A stretch of 64,000 nt of DNA from Escallonia rubra (lineage: Eukaryota > Streptophyta > Magnoliopsida > Escalloniales > Escalloniaceae), in assembly GCA_033065855.1 (NCBI GenBank), contig JAVXUO010003001.1:868001-932000 (forward strand), written 5' to 3'. Below the pieces are notes generated by a model. The model was given only the letters and a program-made list of their open reading frames with translations, did no database searches and was not told the DNA's origin. Positions within the stretch are counted from its first letter, which is position 1; the number at the start of each line of letters is the position of its first letter. Both the position numbers and the translations under genes were made by a program. This document shows, in pieces, positions 10,870-25,169 of the stretch.

Positions 10870-11360
10870 TGCATAAGTGTGGCATCTTGGACCAAAAAAC
10901 TCGCGCGAAATGGTTACGTGGTTTATTTTTGGAAGACATTCTTAGTAAATTCTCCTTTCTTTTCTTCTCTTTCTAATTTGGCACCCTCACCAAAACTGCC
11001 ACCACTGACTCCGAGCTCACCAGCCTCCAGTCCTATCCTCAGAGAAGCTGACACTACCTCTCTCTCCAAACCATGGTCAACGGTTCAAGGGCGGGAAAAG
11101 ATAGAGACAGAGACCTTGGCACCACCATCGCTGGCACTTTTACTTTGACGGCACCACCACCTTGGCACCATGGTCAACGATTTAAGGACTGGAAAAGAGG
11201 GCCAAAGCTTTGCGACTCTCCCAATCTTTTCTTCTGACGGCTCGAAGATCGGGGGCCACCCTCAATCTGAGATCCGCCTCCCTAAGTTGAGTTAAATGAC
11301 CTCTATGGCTAGGCTCTTGTCAGTAAATAGTCAGGAGGTGTTAAATGCCACACTTATGCA
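10870..11360. mobile_element. MITE-like element, copy 1 (16-bp terminal inverted repeats)
   Basis: The block starts TGCATAAGTGTGGCAT and ends with its perfect inverse ATGCCACACTTATGCA. The interior is non-satellite, with two internal occurrences of CCATGGTCAACG. It sits between satellite monomers: a degenerate monomer is visible to the left at about 10725-10800. No transposase and no clear target duplication were seen. A second copy is at 22952-23475, and the homology continues rightwards into satellite, so the pair reflects a large duplication rather than two insertions. Confidence 0.7.
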
Positions 11361-14300
11361 AGTTTTGGTGCGAGTGTTGAATGCTACCACAGGTAAAATA
11401 GCAAAAAAATCAACTACATATTTTGGGTAAAATTAATGGAAATGAAAAGCAAACTATACAAGAATACCAAGTCAATTAAAGACACGTAGAAAGTAAGATA
11501 AGGTCAAAAAAAACAATTTACTGAGATTAAAAAGATTTGAAAAACATGAAGTATGGAAAAGCTCAAAGGGGTGCAGAAACATTAAAAAAGAACGGAAAAG
11601 AAAAAAAGGAGTTAGAAAGTTAACTATATAATTTGGCTAAAAATAAGTGAAAGGGAAAAGAAAAATATACCAAGAATACCCAAGGAATTAAAAAGTCAAC
11701 AATATAATTTGGCTAAAAAATAAGTGAAAAGGAAAAGCAAAATATACTAAGAATACCAAGTCATTTAAGAACATGTAGAAAATAAAACAAGTCCAAAATA
11801 AATAGTTTGCCAATATTTAAAGATTCAAAAAAAGATTAAGAGTAAAAAAGCAAAAGTGTCTGAGGCAGAATCACGTTAAAAATATAAAAATTGTTAAAAA
11901 TAGAATGTAGTAAAAAATCAATTACATTATTTGTGCAAAAGAAGTGAAAAGCAAAAGCAAAATATATCAAGATAACAATTCATCTGAAAATACGTAGAAA
12001 ATAAGCCAAGGCCAAATAAATAATTTACTAAAGATTTAAGCATTTATAAGAAATGAAGGGTTGAAAAACGTGAAAAAAAGTAAAGAAAATATACTGAACA
12101 AGTCAAAAACACGTTAAAAATTTGAGGATGGTAATAAAAGAAATCAACTAAACAGGTTACTGAAAATTAAAATAAGGCCAGGTCAAAAATAAAAGAAAAC
12201 AAGTTACTGAAAAAAAATTAAGATTCGAAAAAGATGAAGATTGGAAAGGCGAAAGCGCATGAAGCATAGACATGCTAAAAAATTAAATAACAGCGACAAA
12301 AAGAGAGTAATAGGAAATTAACTACTTAATCGAGTAAATTAAGTGAAAATAAAAAGTAAAATATACTAAGAATACAAAATCATTTGAAAACACTCTGAAA
12401 ATAAGCCCAGGAAAATGTAAAGATTTGAAAAGATGAAGAGTGAAAACCCGTAAGCATCAGAGGTACACAAACGCATTAGAAATAGAAGAACACTCAAAAA
12501 GAAAAGTAAAAAAAATATCAACTACATAACATACCACAGGGCAAAAATGAAAAAAGATTAATGAAAATATAAAGAATTGAAAAGGATGAGAAGTGAAAGA
12601 GCGAAAGAGTTCAAGGGAGAAACAAGTGAAAATATTAAAGGACGATAAGAAAAAAAAAATCACGTGGGTAAAAAAAAGAGGAAAGGAAAAGCAATATATA
12701 CAGAAAGTACCAAATCATTTTAAAACACGTAGAAAATACGTAAAAGCAAAGATAAAATAATTTATTAAAAATTTAAAGATGAGGAGAACCAAAAGCATGG
12801 AAGATAGAAACACGTTAAGAAATTCAAAAACGATGAAAAAAATAATAAAAATATCAATTACTTAATGTGGGTAAAGGAAGTGGTAAAGAAAAATAAAATA
12901 TCCCAAGAATACTATGTCATTTGAAACACGTAAAAAAAACCCAAGGTAAACATAAAACAATTTACTAAAAATGTAAAGATTCCAAAATTTAAGAAGAGAC
13001 GAAAGACGAAAGCATCTGAGACAGAAACACGTTTAATAATTGAATAAAAATATATAATAAAAATCAACTACATATTGTGGGTTAAAAAGGTGGAAAGGAA
13101 AAGCAAAAGCAAAATATACCAGGAAGACCAAATCATTTGAAAAACACATAAAATAAGCCAAGGCCAAAATAAAACAATTTACGTAAAATATAATAAAAGA
13201 AAAAAATGAAGAGTAGAAAATGAAAGCATATGAGACAAAAAGACATGAAAAAAATGAAAACACAGTAAAAAAGGATGCAATAAAAATCAACTACATAATG
13301 CTGGTAAAAGAAGTGGAAATAATAAACAAAATATGACAAGAATACCATATCATTTGAAATAGGAAGAAAATAAGCCAAGGCCAACATAAAACATTTTACA
13401 AAAAAAAATTAAAGATTCAAAAACGAAGAAGTGTGGAAAAGTAAAAGCTTATGAGGGAGAAACACGTTAAAAATTGAAGAATGGCTAAAAAAGTAAGTAA
13501 AAACAAAATAAATAATGTAGGTAAAAGAAGTGAAAAGGAAAAAAGCAATCTTTACCAAGATATCAAGTCATTTTATTTTACTAAAAATATAAAAATTCAA
13601 AAAAGATGAAGAGGAGCGAGAGTGTATGATGCAAAAGCACGTTAAGAAATTAAAGAACGATAAAAAAAAATGATAGAACTATAACTACATAATGTGAGTC
13701 AAAGAACTGAAAAGAAAAAACAAAGTAAACAAAGAATACCAAGTCCTCTGAAAATACTTAAAAAAAATAAGCCAAGGCCAAAATAAAACAGTTTATTAAA
13801 AATATAAAGATTCAAAAAAGATAAAGAATGAAAAAGCGAACACGCCTTACACGGAAACACGTTAAAAAATTGGGAAACGGTAAAAAAAATGAAAATATTA
13901 GAAAATCAACTACATAATATTGGTTAAAAAGTGGGAAGGGAGAGCAAAATCTACCAAGATATTAAAGTCACTTGAAACCAAGTAAAATAAGCCAAAGGCA
14001 AAATAAAACAGTTTATTAAGTATAAAGATGAAAAGTAGAATGACAGAAGCGTATGAGGCGAAAACACGTAGAAAAATGGAGAAGGGTGAAAAGAAAGTAG
14101 TAAAAAACTAAAATACATGAGGATAAAAGAAGTGGAAAGGAAAAAGTAGTGTATACAAAAAAATTACCAAATCAATTGAAATACGTAGGAACAAAAAGTT
14201 AAGACCAAAATAAAACAGTTTACTAAAAAAATAAAGATGAGGAGAATCAAAAGGATTATCGAAAGTGACGGTGACAAAAACACTTAAGAAATAAAGAAAA

Positions 14301-17300
14301 AAGGTAATAAAACTCAATTACATAATGTAGATAAAGGAAGTGGAAAGGAAAACAAAATATACGAAGAATATTAAGTCATTTTAATAACACAAATAAACTA
14401 AGTCAATGTTAAGAATGAAAACGTTTACTGAAAATATAAAGATTCAAAGAAGATGAGGAGTGAAAAAGCGAAAGAATATGAGGCCGAAACACCATAAAAG
14501 AAAATTAAAATGATGAAAAAAGTAATAATATTTAAGTAAAAGAAGTGGAAAGGAAAATCATTATATACAAAATATATCATTTAAAGACACGTGAAAAATA
14601 AGTTGAGGCTGAAATAAAACAGTTTACTAGAAATATAAAGATAAAGAGAATCAAAAGCGTCGAAGACAAAAACACGTTAAGAAATTGAAGAACAATGAGA
14701 AAAAAGTAATAAACAAAATCATTTGAGAACACGTAAAAATAATCGAAGCCAAAGAAAAAAAAGTTTCCTGAAACTATAAACATTTGAAAAAGATGAATAG
14801 GCAGAAAGCAAAAGAGTACGAGGTAAAAACACATTGAGAAATTACAGAACGGTGAAAAAAAAGTAAAACAAAGAAGATACATCGTCTGTTCAAAAAGAAG
14901 TAATGCTTTTCCTTACAACTTCATTTATCCATATTGTGTTTTTAATGAAATATAATTATTCGAAAAAGATAAAGAGTACAAAAACGAAAGAGCATAAAGC
15001 AAAAACATATCAAAAATTTGAAGAATGATAAAAAATAGAGAGTAATAAAAAATATACAATAGTACATAATGTGGGTAAAAGAAGTGGAGATGAAATATTA
15101 AATATACTAGAGTACTACATTATTTGAAAACGCATAGAAAATAAGCAAAGACCAAAATAAAACAGTTTACTAACAGTATAAAAGAGTTGAAAAGCAAAAA
15201 GGTCAGAGGTACAAATACGTTAAAAATCGAAGAACGTTGGAAACTAAGCCAAGGTCCTAATAAAAGAATTTACTGAAAATATAAAGATATGAAAAGGTTG
15301 AGGAGTTGAGAAGAGGAAAGAGTACAGGCCAAAACACAATGCACAATCGAAGAAAGACGGAAATACTAATGTGAGTAAAAGAAGTTGAAATGAAAATTAA
15401 TATATATTAGGAAAAACAAGTCATTTAATAAAAAAATAAAAAAGGCCAATATTAATAAGTTTAGTAAAATATAAAACTTTGAAAAAGTTGAAGAGTGGAA
15501 AAACGAAAGAGTACAAAAAGGGAGTAATAGCAAATGTAGTACATAATGTGGGTAAAAGAAATTGAAATAAAAAATAAGCAATGGCCAAAATAAAATAGTT
15601 AACTGAAAAGCTAAAGATTTCAAAGGATGAAGAATGGAAAAGCGAAAGCGTAAGAGGTAAAAACACATTAAATTTTGAAGAACTGAGAAAAAAATTAACT
15701 ACGCAATACGGATAAAAGAAATTGTAAGGAAAAGCAAAATATACCAAGAATATCAAGTCATTTCAAAACATGTAAAAACTAAAATAAGGCCAAAATAAAA
15801 CGGCTCAATAAAAATATAAAGATTCCAATAGACAAATAATGGAAAAGTGAAAGCGTCAGAAGTACAAACACGTTAAAGATCGAATAATGGTGAAAAAGAA
15901 AAGTAATAAAAAATGAACTGCATAAAGTAAATAAAAGAAGTGATAAGGGATAGCAAAATATACTAAGAATACCATGTATTTGGAAACATTAAAAAAAATT
16001 ACGCAAGGCCAAAAAAAAGTAGTTTACTTGAAGTTTAAAGATTTAAAAATGATCAAGAGTGGAAAAGAAAAAGCATCTAAGGAAGAAACACATTGAAAAA
16101 TGGAAGACGACAAAAAAAGTGAGAATGAAAAGTCAAATATATTATATGGATAAAAGAAGTGGGAATAAAAAATAAATAAAATATTCCAAAAATACCAAGC
16201 CATTTGAAAAAACTTAGAAAATAAGTCAAGGCCAAATTAAATAACCTTCTGAAAATATCGAGATTCGATAAAATGCAAGAGTAGAAAAACAAAATCAACT
16301 GAGGTACAAATGCATTAAAAATCGAAGAAATGTGTAAAGGAGAAGTGCTAAAAAAAAAGAGAAAACTATACTATGGATACATGAAGTGGAAAGGTGAAAC
16401 AAAATATAACAAGGATATGAAGTCAATTGAAAACACGTAGAAAAGAAGTCAAGGCCAAAAAAAAAAAGTTTACTGAAAATATAAAGATTTGGATAAGATG
16501 AAGAGCTGCAAAGCAAACCATCTGAGACAGAAACACATTTTAAAGTTGAAGAACAGCGAAATAAGAAAGCAAAAAAAAAGATCATATATAGAGTGTGTGT
16601 AAAAGAAGACGGAAGGAAAAGTAAAATTACGAAAAAGATTTGAAAAAGATAAGGAGGGGTAAAGCGAAAGAGTACGAGTTAAAAACACGTCAAAATTTTA
16701 AAAACGGTGGGAAAAAGTAGAAAATAATAAAATACATCATCTGTTAAAAAGAAGTAGAAAGCACAGGCAACTCGCACAACAAATATTAAATCAATTGAAA
16801 ACACATAAAAATAAGCAGAGGCAAAAATTAAACAGTTTACTCTAAATATAAAGATGAGGAAAAGCTGAGGAGAAATAAAAGCATCAGAGACGGAAACACG
16901 TTAAGAAATTGAAGAATGATGAAGAAAAAATTATTAAAAAATCAACTACATAATGTGTGTAAAAGAAATGATAAGAAAAGACAAAATATACCAAGAACGC
17001 TAAATCATTGAAAAACAATAGAAACTAACCAAATGTCAGAATAAAAAAATTCACTAAAAATATCAAGATTCAAAAAAGTTGAGGAAATAAAAACCGTAAG
17101 AGTATGGGGTAAAACACATTCGAAATTGGAGAACAACGAAAAATATTAGTAAAAAGCATATTACAAAATGTGGGTAAAAGAAGTGAAACGAAAAATATAT
17201 AATATACTAGGAATACCAAATAATATGAAAACAAGTAGAAAGTAAGCCAATGCCAAAATAAATAAGTTTAATGAAAGAAGTAAAACAAAGAAGATACATC

Positions 17301-20300
17301 AACTGTGTAAAAAGAAGTAGCAACCAAAATAATCCGTAAAAAGAATATTAAATCATTTGAAAGCACATAAAAATAACCAGGGTCCAAAATTAAATATTTT
17401 ACTTTAAATATAAATATGAGAAAAGATGAGGACGACCGAAAGCGTCGGAGGCAGAAACATGTTAAATGAAATGATAAAGAACATGTAATTAAAGAATCAA
17501 CTATATGACGTGGGTAAAAGAAGTGGTAAGAGAAAATAAAATATACCAAGAATACTAAGACATTTGAAAATCGTAGAAACTAAACCAAGGTCAGAATAAA
17601 AAAAATTACTGAAATATAAAGATTCAAGAAAGTTGAGGAGTTGAAAAACAAAAGAGTATGAGGCAGATTCGCGTCGTAAAATTAAAGAACGACAAAAAAA
17701 TTAATAGTAATACAAAATATGCTACACAATATGGGTAAAAGAAATGGAGATGAAAAATAGAATATAGTAGGAATACCAAGTCATTTAAAAACACGAAAAA
17801 AATAAGCTAAGGCCAAAATAATTAAGTTTAATAAATATAAACATTTGAAAAAGATGAAGAGTGGAAAAAAGAAAGAGTACGAAGCAAAAAAAAATTAAAA
17901 AAATTGAAGAATGATGAAAAAAGTGAGTAATAAAAAATATAATACATAACATGGGTAAAAGAAGTGAAAATAAAACGTAAAATTTATTAGAATACTGAGT
18001 TATTTAAAAACACATAGAAAATAAACAAGGACTAGAATAAAATAGTTTACTGACAATATAAATATTCGAATGGACGAAGAGTTGAAAAGCAAAAGCGTCA
18101 AAGGTAAAAACACGTTAAAATTTGAAGAACAGTGGAAACTATATCAAGGTCCGAATAAAAGAATTTACTGAATATATAAAGATATGTAAAGGTTGAGGAA
18201 TTGAAAAAAGGAAAAAGTATGGGCAAAAACAATTTATACAATTTAAGAAAGAGAAAAAAAACTAGTAGTAAAAGTTATGCTACATAATGAGGGTAAAAGA
18301 AGTTGAAATGAAAAATAAAATATATTAGGGATAACAAGTCATTTAAAAACACGTATAAAAATAAGCCAAAACCAATATAAATAATTTTAGTAAAATATAA
18401 AGATTTGAAAAGGTTGAAGAGTGGAAAAACGAAAGAGTATGGAAATGGGAGAAATAAAAAATATAGTACATAATGTGGGTAAGAGAAATGAAAAATGAGA
18501 TTTACTAGAATATTAAGTCAATTGCGAACACGTAAAAATATAAGCAATGGCCAAAATAAAAGAGTTAACTGAAAAGATAAAGATTTCAAAGGACGAGAAG
18601 TGGAAAAGCGAAAGCGTAAAAGGTACAAACACGTTAAAAATTGAAGAACGAAGAAAAAGTTAACTACACAATATGGATAAAAGAAGTCACAAGGAAAAGC
18701 AAAATATGCCAAGAATATCAAGTCATTTCAAAACATATAAAAACTAAAGTAAGGCCAAAATAAAATAGTTTTCATGAAAATATATAAAGAGTCTAAAAGA
18801 TAAATAATGAAAAAGCGAAAGCGTCAGAGGTGCAAACATGTTAAAAAGATCGAATAGTGGTAAAAAAGAAGAGTAATGAAAATTAACTGCATAAAGTAAA
18901 TAAAAGAAGTGATAAGGAAAAAAAATATACTAAGAATACCATGTATTTGAAAACATGAAAAGAAAATTAGGCAAGGCCAAAAAAAAGTAGCTTGCTTTAA
19001 GTATAAAGATTTAAAAATGATGAAGAGTGGAAAAGAAAAAGCCTATGAGGAAGAAACACATTGAAAATTTAATGAACAGCAAAAAAAGTGAGTAATAAAA
19101 AGTCAACTACATTTATATGGGTAAAAGAAGTAGGAATGGAAAATTAAATATACCAAAAATACCAAGTGATTTGAAAACACTTAGAAAATAAGCCAAGGTC
19201 AAATTAAACAACCTACTGAAAATATCAAGATTAAAAAAAATGCAAGAGTAGAAAAACAAAATCATCTGAGGCACAAATACGTTAAAAACCCGAAGAAAGG
19301 TGAAAAGAAAAAAATCTAAAAATAAAACTACATACAATGGATACACGAAGTGGAAACGTGAAACACAATATAAGAAAAATATGAAGTCAATTGAAAATAT
19401 GTAGAAAAGAAGTCAAGGCAAAAGAATAGTTTATTAAAAATATAAAGATTTTGGATAAGATAGAGCTGAAAAGCGAACCGTCTGATACAGGAATACATTT
19501 AAAAGTTGAAGAACAACGAAATAAGAAAGTTAAAAAAAAAAAAGATCAACCATAGAGTATGGGTAAAAGAAGAGGGAAGGAAAACTAAAATATACGAAAA
19601 ATATCAAGTCATTTGAAAACATTTAAAAACTAATACCATCAAAATAAAGATGTCTACTGAAAATATAAAGATTTGAAAAAGATGAGGAGGGGGTGAAGCG
19701 AAAGAGTACGGGTTAAAAACACGATAAAAATATAAAATAGTGGAAAAATATAAAATAATAAAATACATCATGTGTGTAAAAAGAAGTAGAAAGCAAAAGC
19801 AATCCGGAGAACGAATATCAAATCAATTGAAAACACATAAAAAAAATAAGCATAGGCCAAAATTAAACGGTTTATTCTAAATATGAAGATGAGGAAAAGA
19901 TGAGGGGAATTGAAAATATCGAAGATGGAGATGAATTTTTTTTATTATAAAATCAACCAAGAATAACGGGAAATGTAAAACAAAATATACCAAGAACACT
20001 AAATCATTGAAAAACGGGAAAAACTAAGCAAATGTCAGAATAAAAAAATCCACTAAAAATATGAAGATTCGAAAAAGTTGAGGAAATAAAAAATGTATAA
20101 GGTAAACACATTTTAAGATTGAAGAAAAACGAAAAAAATTGTAAAAAACATACTACATAATGTGGGTAAAAGAAGTGAAAACAAAAAATAGAATATACTA
20201 GGAATACCAAGTCATTTGAAAATATGTAGAAAGAAAGCCAAGGCCAAAATAAATAAGTTTAATGAAATATAAATATTCAAAATTGATAAAGAGTCGAAAA

Positions 20301-22951
20301 ATGAAAGACTATGAAGCGGTAACACATAAAAAACTGAAGAAGGATAAAATAGTGAGTAACATAATGTGAGTAAAAGAAATGGAAATGAAAAATAAAATTT
20401 ATAGGGAAACCAAGTCATTTGAAAACAGGTAGAAAGGAAAAACAAAAGAAACCAAGTTATTTGAAAACACGTAGAAAATAAGCTAAGGCCAAACTAACAT
20501 ATATTATTTAAAAATATAAGAAGAATCGGGAAAGATGAAGAATGGAAAGACAAAAGCGAATGCGGCAGAAATAAGTTAAAATTTTAAAATCACTAGAAAA
20601 AGAAAGCAATAAAAAATCAACTACATTACGTGGGTAAAAAGCAGCAAATGCAAAATATACCAAGAGTACTAAGTCATTTGAAAGTGCAACACGTTAAAAA
20701 TTGAAAGGCCGACAAATAAGAAGTGATAAAAACATAAACTACACTATGTAGATAAAAGAAGTGAAAATGAAAAAACAAAATGTACCAAGTCATCTGAAAA
20801 CACGTAAAAGAAAAGTCATGGCAAAATAAATCAGTTTATTAAAAATATATGAAATTTGAAAAAGATGAAGATTGGAAAAACAAAAGCTTCCGAGGCAAAA
20901 ACTTGTTACAAATTGAAGAACGGCAACAAAAAAAAGGAAAGTAATAAAAAATCAACTATACATTGGATAAAAGTCGTCTAAAGGAAAAGCAAGTTATTTG
21001 AGAACACGTATAAAATGAGCCAAGGTGAAAATAAAACAGTTTATTGAAAATATAAGGAATTGGAAAAGATGATGAGTTTAAAAGCAAAACCGTTTGAGGT
21101 TGAAAAACAACAAACGAATAAAGAACGGTTAAAAAAGTAACAAATCATGGCCAAACTTGATAATTTTACATAATATATATAGATTTGAAATAGACGAGAG
21201 TGAAAAAGCAAAAGCGCCCGACACAAAACAAGTTAAAGAATTGAAGAATAGTGAAAAAAGAAAGTAACGAAAAAAAAAACCATATCATGTGGGTCAAAGA
21301 ACTGGAAAGGAAAAACAAAATATACCACAAATACCAATTTGAAAACATGTAGGAAATAAGCCCTTGAAAAAAAAGTGTTTACTGAAAATATAAAGATAAT
21401 AAAAAGATGAGGCGTGGAAAAGCGAACGCATTGGACGTATAAACAAGTAAAACTAATCCAAGGCCAAAATAAAAATGTTTACTGAAAATATAAAGAATTG
21501 AAAAGGAAGAGTAGGCGAAATGTGAAAGAGTACGAGGTAAAAATACATTAATAAATTAGGGAACGGTGAAAAAGAAGTAAAAGAAATAAAACACATCATC
21601 AGTATAAAAAGAAGTGGAAACCAAAATCAATCCGTACAAAGATTATCAAGTCATTTGAAAGCACATGAAAATAACAAGGTCCAAAATTAAACAATTTACT
21701 TTAAATATAAAGATGAGGAAAGATCAGCAGAACCAAAAGCATCGGAGAAAGAAACACGTTGAGAAATTAAAAATGATAAATTAAGATGTAATAAAAATTA
21801 ACTATATAATGTGGGTAAAAGAAGTGGTGAGAAAAAATAAAATACGCCCAAGAATCCTACGTATTTTGGAGAACAATAGAAATTAAATCAATGTCAGAAT
21901 AAAAAAAATGCTGGAAATATAAAGATTCAAAAAAGTTGAGGAGTTGACAAAACATAAGAGTATGAGGCAGAAATGCATTGTGAAGTTGAAGAACGACGAA
22001 ATACTATTAGTAATAAAAATACACTACATAATGTGGGTAAAAGAAGTGGAGATGAAAAAATATATAGTAGGAATACCAAGTCAATTGAAACTACATAAAA
22101 AATATAGTAGGGTATAAACACGTTAAAGATTGAAGAACTGAGAAAAAGAAAAGTTACTAAAAAATCAATTGCAGTATGCAGATAAAAGAAATGGTAAGGA
22201 AAAGCCAAATGTATCAAGAATACCAAGTCATTTTGAAACACGTACAAGCTAAAGAAAGCAAAAGAAAAAAAGAGTTTATTAAAAATATAAAGATTCAGAA
22301 AGATGAAGCGCGAAATAGAGAAAGTGTTAGAGGTACAACACATGTAAAAATCAAAGAATAAAGGGAAAAAGTATTTAAAAAATCAACTAATAAAGTAAAT
22401 AAATGAAGAGATAAGGAAAAGCAAAATATACTAAGAATACTAAAAACATGAAAAAAATAATGCAAGGCCAAAAGAAAAAATACAGTTTACTAACCGTATA
22501 AAGATTCGAAAGAGTGAAAAAGATAAAGCATGTGAGGAAAAAACACCTTAAAAAGTTGAAGAACGGCCCAAAAAAAAGAGATTTAAAAAATAACTACCTA
22601 ACATGGATTAAAGAATGAATATGAAAAATAAAATATACCAAGAATACTAAGGCATTTGGAAACAAGAACACGTAATAACAAATAAATTAAATACAGTAAC
22701 TACCAAGTCTTTTTAAAACTAAGAAGTCACGGCCAAAAAAAAATATTTTACAGAAAATATAAAGATTTGAGATTGACGAGAGTGGAAAAACGAAAGGCGA
22801 AACACATTAAAAAATTGAAGAATAGTTAAAAAAAAAAGTAATAAAAAATCAACTACATCATGTGGGTCAAAGAACTAGAAAGGAAAAGCAAAATATACCA
22901 CGAAAACCAATTCATTTGAAAACATGTAGAAAATAAGCGCTTGCAAAAATA
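11361..22951 (+). repeat. Satellite block A
   Basis: Monomers here follow the same order as those after the second MITE-like copy: the distinctive TAAATAACAGCGACAAAAAG monomer occurs at about 12287 and again at about 24960. An internal duplication of about 2.9 kb is seen inside the block: the GAAGTTGAAATGAAAA monomer at about 15380 recurs near 18300, and the monomers that follow stay colinear, e.g. about 15560-16600 against 18480-19560. Confidence 0.75.
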
Positions 22952-23475
22952 TGCATAAGTGTGGCATCTAACTCTTCCTACCATTTCTTGGGCCAAAAAA
23001 TTCGTCGAAGTGGTGACGTGATTTATTTTTGGAAGACATTCTTAGCAGATGCTCATTTCTTTCCTTCTCTTTCTAATTTGGCACCCTCGCCAAACTGCCA
23101 CCACTAACTCAAGGGCGACCCCCCATTGACTCCAAGCTCACCAGCCTCCAGTCCTATCCTAAGAGACATTGGCATCACCTCTCTCCAAACCATGATCAAC
23201 GGTTTAAGGGCTGGAAAAGAGAGACATAGACCGTGGCTCCACTATCGCCGGCACTTCTCCTCTAACGGCACCAACACCTTGGCACCATGGTCAACGATTC
23301 AAGGGTTGGAAAAGAGGGCCGGAGCTTTGTGACCCTTCCAATCTTTTCCTCTAACGGCTCAGGATGCCACCCTCCCTCAATCTGATGTCCGCCTCCCTAA
23401 GTTGAGTTAAATGACATCTTTGGCTAAGCTCTTGCCAGAAAATAGTCGGGAGGCGTTAAATGCCACACTTATGCA
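22952..23475. mobile_element. MITE-like element, copy 2
   Basis: Same termini (TGCATAAGTGTGGCAT and inverse) and colinear interior as the copy at 10870-11360, with small insertions such as an extra stretch after the left end. Flanked on both sides by satellite. Together with copy 1 it sets a spacing of about 12.1 kb for the largest duplication. Confidence 0.72.
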
Positions 23476-25169
23476 AGTTTTTGGTGCGAGATAGCTAAAA
23501 TAAATTATCTAGTGTCGAATGCTACCACAAGTAAAATAGTAAAAAAATCAACTACATATTTAGGGTAAAAGAAGTGGGAAGGAAAAGCAAAATATACAAG
23601 AATACCAAGTCAAATAAAGACACGTAGAGATAAGGTCAAAATAAACAAGAATACCAGGTCAATTTCGAAAAACATAAAGTATGGAAAAGCTCAAGCGGGT
23701 GCACAAACACGTTAAAAAAATGGTAAAGAAAAAAGGAATTAAAAAGTTAACTATATAATTTGGCTAAAAACAAGTGAAAGGGAAAAGCAAAATATACCAA
23801 GAATACCAAAAAAAGGAATTAAAATGTCAACTATATAATTTGGTTAAAAACAAGTGAAAAGGAAAAGCAAAATATACCAAGAATACCAAATCATTTTAGA
23901 ACACATAGAAAATAAAACAAGGCCAAAATAAATAGTTTGCCAAAACTTAAAGATTCAAAAAAAGATTAAGATTAAAAAAGCAAAAGCGTATGAGGCAGAA
24001 ACGCGTTAAGAATATAAGAACTGTTGAAAATAGAAAGTAGTAAAAAATCAACTACATGATTTGTGTAAAGAAGTCAAAAGGAAAAGCAAAATGTACCAAG
24101 AATAACAAGTCATTTGAAAGCACGTAAAATAAGCCAAGGCCAAAATAAATAATTACTAAAAATTTCAGCAATTGTAAAAAATGAAGGGTTGAAAAACGAA
24201 AGCGACTGAGACGGAAACATGTTAAAAAATTGAGGACGGTAATAAAGTAATCAACTACATAATGTGAGTAAAGAAGCGTAAAGAAAATGCAAAATATACA
24301 AAGAATTTTAAGTCAAGCTACGACCAAAATAAAAAGTCTACAGAAAATATAAAGATTCAAATAATGTGAGTAAAGAAGCGTAAAGAAAATGCAAAATATA
24401 CAAAGAATTTTAAGTCAAGCTACGACCAAAATAAAAAGTCTACAGAAAATATAAAGATTCAAAAAATATGAGGAGAAGCAAAAACCTTTGAGGCAGAAAC
24501 ATTAAGAAATTGAAGAAGAATGAAAATAATAATAATAATAAATGTGACTTCATAATGTGGGTAACAAATGTGGAAAGAAAAAAATAAAATATATAAAGAA
24601 TACTAAGTCATTTGAAAGCATGTAGAAAATAAACCAACGCGAAAATAAAAGAGCTTACTAAAATATAAAATTTTCAAAAAGATGAAGTGTGAAAAAGCGA
24701 AAGTGTATGAGGTAAAGCACGTTAAAAATAAAAAAAATGGTGGAAAGGAAAAGAAATAAAAAAAAATTGAGACATAATGTGGATAAAAGAACTGATAAGA
24801 AAATGCAAAATATATTAAAGAGTACTAAGTCGTTTGAAATATATAAACAATAAGGCAAGGCCAAAAATAAAATAAAATAGGTTAATGAAAATTTTTAAGA
24901 TTCAAAAAACATGCAGAGTGGAAAGGCGAGAGCGCATGAAGCGGAGACATGCTAAAAATATTAAATAACAGCGACAAAAAGAGAGTAATAAAAAATTAAG
25001 TACTTAATCTGGGTAACTGAAGTGGAAATAAAAAGTAAAATATACTAAGAATACATAATCATTTGAAAACACGTTGAAAATAAGCCAAGGCCAAAACGAA
25101 ACACTTTACTAAAGATGTGACGATTCGAAAAGATGAAGAGTAAGAACCCGAAAGCGTCAGTTTAAACAG
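23476..25169 (+). repeat. Satellite block following MITE copy 2
   Basis: Colinear with the start of block A (from about 11385) but with extra insertions, including the exact 102-bp duplication at 24259-24462. Confidence 0.7.
24259..24462 (+). repeat. Exact 102-bp tandem duplication within the satellite
   Basis: The stretch beginning ATAATGTGAGTAAAGAAGCG at 24259 is repeated with no visible difference from 24361. Neighbouring monomers differ at many positions, so this half-monomer duplication is very recent, or an assembly artefact. Confidence 0.85.
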
